Source of the DNA: Coix lacryma-jobi var. lacryma-jobi
Taxonomy: Eukaryota > Streptophyta > Magnoliopsida > Poales > Poaceae
DNA: 64,000 nucleotides
Assembly (NCBI GenBank): GCA_009763385.1
Contig: CM019831.1
Span: 83,053,845-83,117,844, forward strand
Direction: 5' to 3'
The translations under genes were made by a program, and so were the position numbers. This document shows, one piece after another, positions 43,884-55,651 of the stretch (positions within the stretch are counted from its first letter, which is position 1; every line of letters starts with the position of its first letter). The notes under the pieces were generated by a model. That model searched no databases. It saw only the letters and a program-made list of their open reading frames with translations, and was not told the DNA's origin.

Positions 43884-45251
43884 TGTTGGCACAAAATGTG
43901 GCGCACTGTGCCTCACACACAGGAAGCCAAAAAGCGTGGCTTCAATCGGGTGCCCGGGCGATTCGAAATCCGGAAACGTGCCAGTCGGTTTGACCTAAAA
44001 ACCAACAAGGGATAAAACTGTGAGAATAAAACTGGAACATGCCGGGTATGACCAAACAGTTCCATATTTACGGCCCTGAAGCCACTTTCAACGACATGCA
44101 GCTATAGAAGCTGCCTGTCAAGCACGTTTATAGAATTATTCAGCTAGTATGGAAGAAAGCATATGAAAGCGTTGATTGCCGAATACACGTATAGGGAAAA
44201 GCATGCTTAAACAAATAAGAATAAATTATGAATTGACGTATAACCAAGTTCGGCAAACCAGCCGAATTGGGGTCCATGAAGAAGGAACATGCATATAAAC
44301 ACGATCAAACTAATCTAAAACCTGCATCTGCCGCACGATACCTAGTTTTATCAAAGTTCAAGCATGATTGACTTGTATGAACCCAAAACATGTAACAATC
44401 TAGATTAGAAATTAATCCGGCCATTATAATCGTGCAATCTATAAGAGACATCATGAAAACAACGATTATTGGAGCATAGATAACCTTGTAAAGAAAGGCC
44501 GAACAAAATCAATCTAGATTGGGAAAAAGAGTGTTATAGAATTAACTAAAACATGCAACACATGATAACTTAATGAATCTATTAGATCTGCTGAATCTAA
44601 TAGAGCCGATAACTATCTCGCTTTTTCTAAACGTATCAATAAACGCCTACCGCATGATATTTACTCATAAGCAAAGCATAAGCAAAGACTTCTTGAATAT
44701 TAACAAAGGTCCACCGCACGACCAATGGAAACAAACAAGACTACTTGCATCACATCTAAATCCACCGCATGATACTAGACATGATAACAAGGTTGCCGGG
44801 ACTTACGGAGGTCGACGGATCGATGATTCCTTTCGAAGAACTCGACGACACGACAAAGGACTCGAAGATGGCACGGGGCCGATTTGTATTGATATGGTTG
44901 TGAACAGTTTTACAATGGCCAAGGGTTTATATTTATATCCTGGACGCAACACAAGTCCTAAGAGGACACGACTATGAAATATTAAAGGAAAATACAATAT
45001 TTTTTCGGCCTTCGGCCCCCTTCGGAATCTTCATTGCCTCAATTATCGCAATTTTGTTGCCCTATCGGCTCTTGCTTCCATCGTTTCAACGGAAACCCCT
45101 TCTTTCTCAGAATAGCCGATCGCATAAGTAGTTGCCGAATCCTTGGAAATTAGCCGACCGCATGGACACTTGCCGAATGCCTCATACGCCCATCTCTCGC
45201 ACACTGGCCTATCTGTCATCTCCTTGTGCGTGCGAAAATCTGGTGTCAACA
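43884..45251 (-). repeat. TatJ 3' LTR (1368 bp)
   Basis: Plus-strand ends TGTTGGCACAAA and GGTGTCAACA. It is the inverse of the TatE LTR and similar throughout. It carries TATAAATA on the minus strand at 44930-44937. Confidence 0.92.
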
Positions 45252-45270
45252 CATGCCCCCTAATTTTGGG
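45252..45270 (-). other. TatJ polypurine tract
   Basis: The minus strand reads CCCAAAATTAGGGGGCATG directly before the LTR start, with the AGGGGG core typical of gypsy elements. Confidence 0.8.
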
Positions 45271-45519
45271 ATAAATATTTATTCCAAAATTCCTTTCTCC
45301 CGAACTACTGACATGGAACCTCTGGAAGTGTCTACTCTCGTGGAAATTCCGCGTGCCATAATTGCCTTACCTACCAATTCATCTCCTGATGCACCCTTTG
45401 GGGTTCTTTTAAGTCACCCTTCACTTCGTTTCGGCTTACTCCCTCAAGCTCCCCTGTTTCAATCTCAAAACCAAGAAAAACCCTTATTTCTCCTATCATC
45501 GCCCAATCCAATCCAGAAG

Positions 45520-45585
45520 ATGTCCTCCGTGGCGAGCAAACACAGCTCCGAGCTTGGCGTCTCCAGCACTTCCAGGAAGAGGTTG
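45520..45585 (+). pseudogene. TatJ antisense gene, first codons
   Basis: ATG at 45520 opens a frame (MSSVASKHSSELGVSS) that is cut after 22 codons by SIR3. It is Ser/Lys-rich and GC-rich compared with its surroundings. Being antisense to TatJ and 268 bp from its 3' LTR, it is probably the start of the gene whose end is seen in TatE. The 45271-45519 stretch would be its promoter and leader; I see no TATA box there. Confidence 0.5.
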
Positions 45586-45974
45586 TGAAGGACCGAGAAT
45601 GCAATAGCAAGGCAACCAGAGGGGGGTGAATGAGAGCACAAAAATTTATCTCAAAACTTTGGCCTTTTGTCCCCAAAATCAACCCCAAGAGCTTCGATCG
45701 AAACCGTGATGCCCACGACCCTTGGAAGAGGGTGGATGATCCCTAGGATCACAGCGAGGCACCATAAAGTGATAGCAATCCAAACGCCAAAAGCACCGGC
45801 ACAAGTTCGCCCCCTAAAAAACCTAGTCCCAAACGTAGATTGAAGGCTACGTCGGCAAATCCCCAAATACCGATGCTAACAAATAGCAAAGATACTTAGA
45901 GGCCAACTAAAAGGCCAACTGAGAAGTCCGGAATCCAAGCGGAGAAATCGGGAGAGCAAACACACCAAAGCTCA

Positions 45975-46262
45975 GCCTACAGCCGATTCCCGGATGGTCC
46001 GGACTCCTAGTCCCGGACTGTCCGCGCCAGGGGCGGACTGTCCGCAGTCCACTGGAGGACTGTCCGCCGGCAGAAAACCAGAAACAGCACAGATGCTGCA
46101 AGTCCCCTGGACGTTCCCGGACTGTCCGCGAACTCCAACGGCGGACTGTCCGCCGGTCAAAACTGGACACTGTACTCAGCGACGAACAGCCACTGACCGG
46201 CTGAGTCCCGATGCCCAGACTGTCCGCGCATGGAATGGTGGACTGTCCGCGGCTGTCCAGAG
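45975..46262 (-). repeat. GGACTGTCC inverted-repeat cluster in SIR3 LTR
   Basis: Around nine copies of CGGACTGTCCGC-like motif, the complement of the SIR1 GGACAGTCC cluster, in the same part of the LTR. Confidence 0.8.
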
Positions 46263-47042
46263 AGGGCGATTTCGGTCGCCCTCAACTCAAATCCTCCCAA
46301 ATTCGATTCAAATAAAAAACCCTTGTTCCCAAACTTGGAGAATATGATCACGAAGTAGTTGAGAGACTATCCCCAAGAAATCATCCGCTCAAATCAACTC
46401 AAACACCGGGAATCCGAGAGGGAAGGAGTATGAACCAAAAAAGCGCCACGAAAACGAAATCAAACCGATCTACTTGTTCGTGAGGAGTTAGATGAATTCC
46501 TTCAGTGGAAATGATGTCCTCACTGTAAAGAACAAGTTGATTCAACCGGATTTCGAAAAGACGCAGTAGAGAGGGAGATTGAGTGACGGGAAAATCGCGG
46601 AGAAACGAAGAACGCGAAGAACACGAACAAAACGCGAATCAACACATCGATCTGCAACCGTGTGGCTACCACACGTTACAGCAGTGAGATTACGGTCTCA
46701 CTTCCTCAACATCTCCAGTACACAGAGGTATGGTTCTTTGCGGATCTCAGTTGCTACAGCAAGGGATTGGGAGAGCAGGAAAACCTAGAAGGCAAAGAGC
46801 AAATGACTGAGATAGGATGGGAGGTGGGTGTCTCCCTCTACTTATCCTAATTCTAGTTCTCACTCTACCCCTAACTAATTACAGAGCGAACCAGCTAAAC
46901 CCTAGGGTTATTCTGGACCAACTCGTGGTAGATGGTGATCCGACGGCCACGCCCGCACAACTGGTAGCGTTGCCTCGACGCAACCTCACCGATTGCTGCC
47001 ACGTGCCACCATCGCTCTGCTCGTCCTTTTCCCGGACTTCGC

Positions 47043-47314
47043 CCTCGGTTTTGAGGCCTAAACCGAGAAACCAGCCTTCACAGCCAACCCCCGGTTTTGA
47101 GGCCCAAATCGGGAAACCAGCCGTCCATCGCCTGAGTTTTGTGGCCCAAACTCAGAAACACGCAACACCCAGGTTTTGAGGCCCAAACCTGGAAACCGTC
47201 CTCAGCCCGAGTTTTGTGGCCCAAACTCGGAAACTATCAGCGCCCAGGTTTGGAGGCCCAAACCTGGAAACCGTCCACTCGGTGGTTTTTCTGTGGCTCA
47301 ACCACCAAACCGAG
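47043..47314 (-). repeat. Hairpin array in SIR3 LTR
   Basis: Plus-strand stems: CTCGGTTT/AAACCGAG, CCCGGTTT/AAATCGGG (one mismatch), CTGAGTTT/AAACTCAG, CCAGGTTT/AAACCTGG, CCGAGTTT/AAACTCGG, CCAGGTTT/AAACCTGG, then the wide GGTGGTTT one. Loops are TGAGGCC or TGTGGCC. It is the best preserved of the three arrays. Confidence 0.88.
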
Positions 47315-47615
47315 TCGTAGAGGGGATGCACCGCCCGTACACCCCGTCCACCCGCAAGTCTTCGCTCGTCACTGTCCCAGGCTGTCAGCCACCACAGCTG
47401 ATCCTCAGGCCACCGGTCCCTCAGTCCAAGCCTCACGTCCGCCCTTCGCCACTCTCGGTCCATCGGCACGGCACGTCTCTACTTGACCTTCACCTTGCCT
47501 TCGATCACTGTATCCGTGCTCGACACCTACACAACACAAGCCAATGAACATGCGCATTATCCCAGTTGTCAATCACTCATCACTCAGAGACTCGGCATAC
47601 ACCCATGTATCCACA

Positions 47616-49216
47616 ATCTCCCCCTTGATGAGTGCATTGTCAACTACCAACACAAATCATAATGGAATAGAAGAAGGGAGGAAGAAGGAGAGAGAACTCG
47701 ACCAAATGACCCAAAAGCATATCAAAGCCGAAGAAGGTCAAGTGGAAAGAGCAAAACAACTTAGTTCCCAAAGACATGGGCAACGGCTCGATGCAACCAA
47801 GCAAAGCAAAGCTAGCCCTCAAGAAGAGGTAGAACAGGCTCAACACTGCTAGCGAGAAAGCTCGATACCAATTGAAGGATCAACTGAAATTCAAGCAAAA
47901 CAGAGCTAGCCCTCAAGAAGAGGCAGAACGGGCTCAACACCGCTAGCGAGAAAGCTCAATACCAACTGAAGAAAGCTTGATACCAACTGAAGAGCATAAA
48001 AGAAAAGGTGCTAGTTCCTCAAGAAAGAGGCAAAGGCTCAACACAACTAGCTACCAAAAATGCTCCGAACAAACTGTCACCAGCTCGAAAAGCTCAGCAG
48101 AGAGCAAACTCCCCCTCAAATAGTGCACATAACCAGGAAATCATTTCTCCCCCTTAGTTCAACTCGGAAAGCATATGATTTGCAATATTTTCTCCCCCTT
48201 AGTTGAAAATGCACCATAAAAAATCTCCCCTCCAAAATGCATATGAGTCAGAAATGCAAGTTGGCAGCTTCAGGAATATTGTCGATAGAATGAGAAGATG
48301 CTCGACAAAGTGCAGATCCGATGACTCATAAAATGCACAGAATGCTAGTAGAGGCTCAAACTGATCACTAAATACGAAATCTGAACATTTGAGCAAAATG
48401 AGCAGTTTTCAGCCAAAAAGGTATTCACCATCAAAATAGCACTAAGCATGTATAGACAGGATGTCAAACAAGTGCTAAACATGTATACAAGGTGAACTAC
48501 CCCTAGCACAGGTCAACCATCATGCTATAGAATGAAACATAGACTTGTGTATCCAAATTTTATCGGAGTTGCAGCGGTTAAATTACACAAGTTCAAAATT
48601 CAGCATGTGATTGCGAGAGGTTGAAAGCTTGTCATTGCCTATCTTTTCAACTGTGCGAAGCCTATGCAGAAGCAATCAGAAGCTTAAGGCAATAGTTTCG
48701 GTCATACAATACTCAAGTTTAACTCAAGGTGTAATGAGAAACAGTCTCCAAACTGTGATGTGCTCACAAGCAATCCCATCTCGATCTTTCCAATTCACTT
48801 AACTTGGTTCAGAATTAAAGCAAAATATGAACATACCAAGCACGTGAACGACTCAACACTAGAGACATAGCAACCTAGCATATATGAAAAGCACATGTGA
48901 TTTCAACACGTTCTACACATGCTAGTTACATATCTCAATGGTGAACATTTTCAAGTTTTATGTTCATTAATCAAATTCACCATTCATGAAATAGCTCAGC
49001 TCACAACATGTATCAGCGATCAGAAGGAGCATAAGCTACAAGCAGCATCATAAAGCATCAGAGTAAGTACTATATAGAGCATAGACACATTCTAAAGATT
49101 ATATACATGAAGCTTCTGAATGTAAATATGCAAGATGAAATGCAAAGATGCATGATGAAACCAATTGAAAAACACAAAGTCAGTTTATAATACAAGAGTC
49201 AAAGTGTTTCCCCCAT
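47616..49216 (-). other. SIR3 noncoding region between pol and 3' LTR
   Basis: It starts (right of the LTR) with the polypurine tract ATCAAGGGGGAGAT on the minus strand at 47616-47629. A 94-bp imperfect duplication (GCTAGCCCTCAAGAAGAGG at 47811 and 47905) lies near the LTR. SIRE-type elements often have an extra envelope-like ORF here, but all frames are broken and I recognise none. Confidence 0.7.
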
Positions 49217-50487
49217 CTAAAAGGGGAAACACACACCAAGCTCACCTCTCAACATAGCAAAAGTTGATTGGTCCAAAGGCTTGGTGAAAATATCAGCCAA
49301 CTGATGATGAGTATCGACATGGCGAAGGTCGATATCACCCTTCTCATAGTGGTCTCGCAGAAAATGAAAGCGCACATCAATGTGTTTGGTCTTAGAGTGT
49401 AGCACGGGGTTCTTAGCAACGCTAATAGCACTCATGCGGTCACAAAGTAAAGGAACGCGAGAAAAACTCAGACCGAAATCACGCAAAGTGGCCATCATCC
49501 AAAGCAGTTGGGAACAGCAGCTAGCCGCGGCAACCTACTCAGCCTCCGTGATAGACTGGGCGACACTAGCCTGCTTGCGTGAAGACCACGATACAAGAGA
49601 AGAACCAATAAACTAACAAGTCCCAGAAGTGGACTTGCGCTCAATGCGACAACGAGCAAAATCAGCATCGGAAAAACCACAAAGGGAGAGGGTGGAGGAA
49701 GCAGAATACCAAATCCCAAACTCAGGAGTGAAGCATAAGTACCTCATAATGCGCTTGACCGCCTGACGGTGAGAGGTGCGTGGTGACGACTGAAATCGCG
49801 TGCAAAGACACACCGCGAACTGAATGTCCGGGTGTGTCGCCGTCAGGTACAACAGCGACCCGATCATACTCCGGTACTCCTTCTGGTCCACAGCTTCTCC
49901 ATCCTTGTCCGCATTCAGGGCCATCATGGTCGACATGGGTGTTGGAAGAGGCTTGGCCTCACCCATATCGAATTTCTTCAGGATATCCTTGGTATACTTA
50001 CCCTGGTGCACAAACGTTCCCTCTCGAGATTGCTTGATTTGCAATCCGAGGAAAAACGTCAACTCGCCCATCATGCTCATCTCAAATTCCCTACTCATAG
50101 TATCTGCAAACTTGGCAACCAAAGCATGAGAAGAACCACCGAAAATGATATCATCCACGTAAATCTGGACCAAGAGAGTATCATTGCCTTGCTTGAGGAG
50201 AAAGAGTGTTTTATCCACACATCCCATTTTAAAACCCTTAGCAAGCAAAAAGGTTTTGAACCTATCATACCAGGCTCTAGGGGCTTGTTTCAAACCATAC
50301 AAAGCTTTGTGACATTTAAAAACATGGTTTGGAAACTTGGGATTTTCGAAACCAGAGGGTTGTTTCACATACACCTCCTCTTCTATGTAGCCGTTTAAAC
50401 CCTTTGGATGCAGCAAAAGCTAAGAGTATCTTAATCGCCTCCAAACGAGCTACAGGAGCAAAAGTCTCCTCATAGTCTATCCCCTCC
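49217..50487 (-). pseudogene. pol: SIR3 reverse transcriptase and RNase H
   Basis: From the right: EGIDYEETFAPVARLEAIK, then a short deletion, then NGYIEEEVYVKQPSGF, ALYGLKQAPRAWYDRF and LLVQIYVDDIIFGG with the catalytic Asp pair. The connection is GSLLYLTATHPDIQFAVCL. RNase H follows with GFSDADFARCR (Asp), a stop at 49613-49615, then SITEAEYVAA (Glu), LLCDRMSAISVAKN (Asp) and ADIFTKPLD. The coding end is near 49217. The deletion near 50402 removes the block that carries the first RT catalytic Asp and shifts frame. Confidence 0.9.
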
Positions 50488-50924
50488 TGTCGGTGTTTGT
50501 TAACCGGCAACTCGTCTTGAGTAATCTGAGACGATTTGTTCGGTGGGGATCGCCGTTCATAGGACTCGACGAGTACACAGGGACAACGATTTATACTGGA
50601 TCAGGCCGCTAAATAGCGTAATACCTTACGTCCAGTGTGGCGTGTGACTTGTGTATGATTATGATTCAATGTTTCGATTCTCTCAGGAGCCCGCACCTGC
50701 TTCCCCTTATATATCCGGGTGAAGCATAGCGCAGACCGAGTCCTAGTTGGTTACATCAGAGGAGTCCTATTCTAATTACAAGACTTCCTTTAAGAACTCA
50801 ACTAGGTTACAATAAGAGTCCTAATCCAAATACGCTTCGTATCAAGTCTTCGGATCTCCAATACCGTCCGGGATTAGTCGGAGGGATCATCTTCTGATGA
50901 TATCTCTGACATCCTAGTCCGTCA
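50488..50924 (-). repeat. TatB 3' LTR (437 bp)
   Basis: Plus-strand ends TGTCGGTGTTTG and CTAGTCCGTCA, aligning fully with the TatA LTR. It contains the TATA box TATATAAG on the minus strand at 50706-50713. On the right, AGCCCCCGAG is the complement of the polypurine tract CTCGGGGGCT. Confidence 0.93.
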
Positions 50925-51964
50925 AGCCCCCGAGCTCTTCATTATTTTCTCAGATCATTATCTTCTGGTTTCTCTTTGATAATCTCCGAGTCATATCTTG
51001 AGAAATTTTGAAGTGCTCCGTAGGTAAAGAACTTCCATGGCGTGCACTTTTTCCTGAAAAGTGCACCCATAAGGTGAGCCCCCAAGCCTCTTGTTATTTA
51101 TAATAACTTTGATGATCTTTTGAGCCTTTTCCGAGTAATTCTTGGATAAGAAAAAAACATTTTCTTTATAGATTATACCCTGCAGCCCCCGAGCCTGAGT
51201 TCCGAGTACTTTAGTAGTCGGCACTTGGGATCTTTAGAAATATATGATCAGATAATCTATTAAAGAAAATGAGGAGTCGGAACATGACACCAATTCGTTG
51301 CTTAAACTGTCCGAGCAATAAATATTCAGCTTTAGGTGGGTAATGTATTCAACAAACATCCCGTATCACCCCCCACTAAATAAAAATTACCTTGGGGCCA
51401 GCAATAATTGACCGGTGACTGTTCCAGCTGTGTGTAATAATGATGTTTGTCATTTTCTGCAACTGCAAACTTTGTCGTCTTTGTCTTGAAGTGCGTGTGG
51501 GAAACAACTCTGTTATCGATACCGAGCTTCACATGCACCACAGTACATTGGTTGAATTATTGCTCCAGCGGTCACTTTTGTTGATGAACCATGTCCATAG
51601 ACCAAGAAGAAACCGCCTATAAATACCCTGCCTGGGAAGCAAGGAGTTCATATCCTATAGGAGTGTAGAAATTCTCTTAATCCCATGAGTTTTATAGTAG
51701 TGATAACGGAGATGGCCAAGCCCCCGAGTGTCTTCCTTATGTAAAAAAGATGAGGTGCCCAGAAGAACTCTTGTGAAGGGACCATCCGCTAGGGTGGTTT
51801 CCAAGTGGTCGCGAGCAGAGGGATACAGAGGTGCGCCTAGAAGAACTCTTGTGACTACCACTCATAGATAACCTCGGAGTCACAGGTTGTCAAAAGGGCG
51901 GCGAGGGTGATGGTCTTCCCCGGAGTTCCTTGAGTACCGGGGTGGTGCCCGAACTCCACCTTGG
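50925..51964 (+). other. TatB region upstream of antisense gene, LTR side
   Basis: Just over 1 kb without a credible ORF. It starts with the polypurine tract complement (50925-50934). A TATAAATA at 51618-51625 on the plus strand in CCGCCTATAAATACCC could be a promoter for the antisense gene before AthH separated them. The last five bases, CTTGG, are the AthH target site. Confidence 0.6.
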
Positions 51965-53937
51965 TGTTGGTAGTTCTTAGCTTCACTAAAGATAGTGCTA
52001 AGCAACTATCCCCGGTAATGGCCCAGGAATGCTTGTTGGCACTTGCTAACGTTGTTACTAGGAGTAGACTATGGAGTCTATCCCCGGCAACGGCGTCGGA
52101 AATGCTTAAAGCGAGACCGGTCACTATACCTAAAGGAGTGGAGCTAAAGCAGCTATCTACTAATGCCAAGCGGGGTTGTCAATCCCGACACTAGTAGGAG
52201 CTAGCTAGAGAGAATGCAATCTACCAGGTGGAGATTCTGCAAGCGCACAGAACTATCGTAGTAGCACTTCGCCTGGGAGTGCCAGGTGTTAATTTATTTG
52301 ATCCCAAGGGAAGGCTAGGGTGGTGTATGAGTCGAGTCAAGGAGGGGATGAGAGTCGAAGAATAAGAAAAGGGAAAAGGGGAAAAGAGGAGATGAAAGGC
52401 TAGAAAGAATATATGGGTGGATAGGTAAGGATTATATGGATGGCTAAGGTAAGGTGGATGGATAAGTAGATAAAGGGAATAGGATAACTAAGGATAACTA
52501 ACTAATAACTACTGACTACTCCTAGATAACCACGAAGCAAGATAACTACGAAGCGAGATAGTTACAAAGCAAGGCAGGCAAAAGACAATAAAGTAACTAA
52601 GTTGAGTACAGTTTTATTCCTATCTTGTCAAGTATCGAGGCGTACTAGCCTTTACCACTTACTTAGGTTGAACGCTAGCACAACGAGCCTTACTGTTAAA
52701 CTGGGCCAACTACGTGGTGGAATTCAAGGCGCACAGGGCTGTCACCACCTGCTTGCTACCACAGCTATCCGGGGGTCCAGCCGTATCTGAAGGTAAGTCT
52801 ATAACTAAGCATCACGCTTAACTATATTCTAACTATCTCTACCCTAGCTTTGAATAGAGACACCCTTGCGGACGTCAGAGCAAACACTTGACTTAATAAG
52901 ATAAACACTAAACTAACTAAGCAACCTATTGGCAAAGATCAAACACTAAGCTCACTAGAGATTAACTACTATGGCTAAGTGAATTGAACTGTAGGATAGC
53001 TAGGCACTCAAGCAATCAATCAAGTATACCACTCAATACTGATAAGTAGAATAAAGTAATACTTGAAATGATGAACTAGAATATTGTAAGTGCTTGAGTA
53101 ACAAGAGCAAAACCTGAACTGGAGATGAAGGAGAACTCTTCCCAGCTCCAGAACCGATCACTCGCACGCCTCTACTCTTGAGCTAACCCTTGAGCAGCGC
53201 TACCGCGAGGGTGAAGATGCCTTGCTCTACTAGCTACCTACTTGCCTAAGCTCTCTGAGCTTCTAACCTAACTCTCACTTGCTTCTCTTGCTTGTGTGTT
53301 GCTCTGGGATATGTTGTGATGAAGTAGTGTCGCCAGGGGGTATTTATAGCCCAAATGAGTGAGGGGGGTTCTTATAGTGGGCAGCCAACCGACCTAGGGT
53401 TAGGTCAGGTGGCGGGCGCCAACCCCTACTGGCGGCCGCCAGTCCCCTAGCCGTTGGATGAACCGCCTCTGCTTCAACAGCATCCAGGTGGTTGTCCAAC
53501 GCGGTTTGGAGGTCGGTTGCATGTCCTAGCAACCGACATTCAGCCTTGATCCACGCCACTCCTCCCTGAGCCGTCCGATGCCACTGACCTAGTGACCAAG
53601 GGCCAGGATTTGGCCATGGGGAGGTCACACGGATCGGTGACGTGGCAGGGAGTGGCACTTGGGCCAATCCAAGTGGCGGGCGCCACTTAGAGGTGGCGGG
53701 CGCCACCTAGGGGTGGCGGGCGCCACTCCCCTTAGGCCCATTTGGGCCCTGCTGAGTGGGCTTGGCCTCTGGTGGGTCCATATGTCCAAATTTGGTTCAA
53801 ATCCTGCATTCAAATAAAATTCTATGGACATGTGGAATTTGGTTAGTTTGAAACCTATTTGACTACATTTCATGCCTTTTTTGTGGACTTTAGGGTCAAA
53901 TGTTGATGGTAAAACAGGTGTTTAAGGACTGTCAACA
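51965..53937 (-). repeat. AthH 3' LTR (1973 bp)
   Basis: Plus-strand ends TGTTGGTAGTTC and GACTGTCAACA. TATA box on the minus strand at 53341-53348. GC palindrome CTGGCGGCCGCCAG at 53429-53442 and GTGGCGGGCGCCAC-like repeats at about 53409 and 53669-53729, all in U3. Confidence 0.95.
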
Positions 53938-55651
53938 AGCTCCCCCAAGCTAACCTGTTGCTCGTCCTCGAGCAACAATGCGGTTTAAGCATTGAGCATA
54001 AAATGGATAGCAACTTAAGATGTCTGCAAGTGCATATTGTATAGTGAGAAATAACTTAGCATATATCATTAATCATAGCAATGTGGGGCTTATAGATTTT
54101 CACTTCAAACATGCAAGAGTGAAACAAAGTAGTAGATAGGAAACTTTTATCTTACTTAGGTTTAACTAGGATTCTGTCTGGAGGTTTTTCAAAGTTTTCA
54201 AAAGATAACAACTTGCTTAAGTCCTCCAAGATTCACTCAATCACTCAATGGTGTTTAAATCCTCACTTAGGTCAAAATATAGCCTCTCCTATTTCTAACG
54301 AATGATATGTGGAGTTATAGGTAGGCTAAGAACCATGAGCAAATTGCCTGATGTTTATTGCTAAGCTAGACACTCAGATCATAAGGAGCAACAAATCATA
54401 AAAATTGATCAAGATGTGCATGTGTGGTTATGTGGAAGTGTATAGAGAGGTATTTCATAATCCTTCTAGTTAATATCTGGGGTCTAGAGCTAATGATAAT
54501 TCTCTCTTTTTTTTGGATACAAAGTGAGTAGACAAAAGATGTGTCCTCACATTTTCTTAGGACATAGTCCTCTTTTCAGCTACTTTGCTCACTTTTTTTT
54601 CACAGGACATAGTCCTTTCTTGAGCTACCTTGCTCATTTTTCTCTCTCTCTCTCTCTCTTTTAGCTCTAGATTTCCCCAGACATCTATAGGAAAGGATTT
54701 TTGAAATGAAAAAGGGGAAGATGGAGAAATGCTTATTCCCAGTGTAGGGATAAGCATAAGGCTAGCAATGGGATGTTTGGCAGGGTATTGCATATCTCCG
54801 GTGTAGAGAATAAGCAATTTATTTGGTGGTTGCAAACTTCCAAAGTGGAAAGTAGGCAAATTATGGTGAGTGTGCGTGAATCTTGATTCAAAAGATATGA
54901 TAAGCTTCTCTACTAAGATCTATGAGGTCTAACAAAGCTCAACACAAACAAAGCTCTTTGTAGTTTTGACTAATGACTAACAAATATTTGGCTGGTGGTG
55001 GGATGGGATAAAAATCTAGGAGGAACTTTTAGCAAGGTTTTCATAATTTTTAAAAGAAATCCTCCAGATTAGGTCCTAATTTCACCTTAGCAAGTTTAAA
55101 GAATTACTCCATTTCTTACTAACTTTACTCACTAAGCATGATTTCAGTTAAAGCATGTGCAACCCACAAAAGCTACAACTTAGACAAGACTAGTCATTCA
55201 AACCATAACAATAGCATTTGTATGACATATTTCAAATCTTATTCAGGTTTCAACTTATTTAAGCAGATTTTATCAATTTTATTCATGGAATGGTTATTTA
55301 AGCAACATGTGACATTCAAAAGATATAGAATCTAAGAACTGAATGTAAAGTGTAGGCTTGAGACATACCTTATCGGAGCGGGAGTCTCCCCCAAGCTGGC
55401 TTCTTGCTTGGTGAAAGATCTTCTTCTTCTCAGTCAGAGCTCTTGTTCTCATTTTATTAAAAAGGGAAACTATCTAATGTTGTGAAAAGGGAAACTATCC
55501 TATTATGATATTTTATTATTCTAACTAAGTTAACATATTCCTATGCATATAACTAATGATAACTGGTGATTTTTTTAGTTACATGCATGACATATGTTAT
55601 TTATTCGAAAAAGGGAAAATTGAAGGAAAAAATTAAAAGTAAAACCATACC
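53938..55651 (-). other. AthH 3' noncoding region
   Basis: It begins with the polypurine tract complement AGCTCCCCCAAG (53938-53949; minus strand CTTGGGGGAGCT). It has no credible ORF. It contains AGGACATAGTCCT inverted repeats at 54559-54571 and 54604-54616, a CT microsatellite near 54640 and two AGTGTA-loop stem-loops. General resemblance to AthG 14351-16480, including the phrase TCAAGATGTGCATGTGTG. Confidence 0.75.
54729..54817 (-). repeat. Two AGTGTA/GGTGTA-loop stem-loops in AthH
   Basis: At 54729-54757 ATGCTTAT and CCC pair with GGG and ATAAGCAT around loop AGTGTA, with one bulged T. At 54788-54817 TTGC, TAT and CTC pair with GAG, ATA and GCAA around CGGTGTA, with small bulges. Same loop class as in AthG. 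Confidence 0.72.

Larger units (their letters stand above)
43884..45585 (-). mobile_element. TatJ: Tat-clade element of the TatE family, 3' end only
   Basis: The LTR at 43884-45251 is followed on the right by the polypurine tract, so it is the 3' LTR of a minus-strand element rather than a solo LTR. The interior continues to 45585, where SIR3 inserts. ATGAT precedes the LTR and is the expected target duplication. Confidence 0.88.
45586..47615 (-). repeat. SIR3 3' LTR (2030 bp)
   Basis: Plus-strand ends TGAAGGACCGAG and CCCATGTATCCACA, so the element-strand start is TGTGGATACATGGG. It is colinear with SIR1 10652-12720 inverted. Confidence 0.93.
45586..50487 (-). mobile_element. SIR3: SIRE-like copia element, 3' half, in TatJ
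   Basis: It has a 3' LTR (45586-47615), a polypurine tract, 1.6 kb of noncoding sequence and pol from RNase H back to the middle of RT, where TatB inserts at 50488. The rest must lie beyond the right edge. GGTTG precedes the LTR (45581-45585). The LTR is the family of SIR1 and SIR2. Confidence 0.9.

Noticed and set aside
43884..45251. Solo LTR
   Set aside because: A polypurine tract and element interior follow directly at 45252, so it is the 3' LTR of a larger element.
52602..52790. Small frame present in both AthH LTRs (also 58348-58536)
   Set aside because: Duplicated because the LTRs are duplicates; short, antisense to the element and without a domain.
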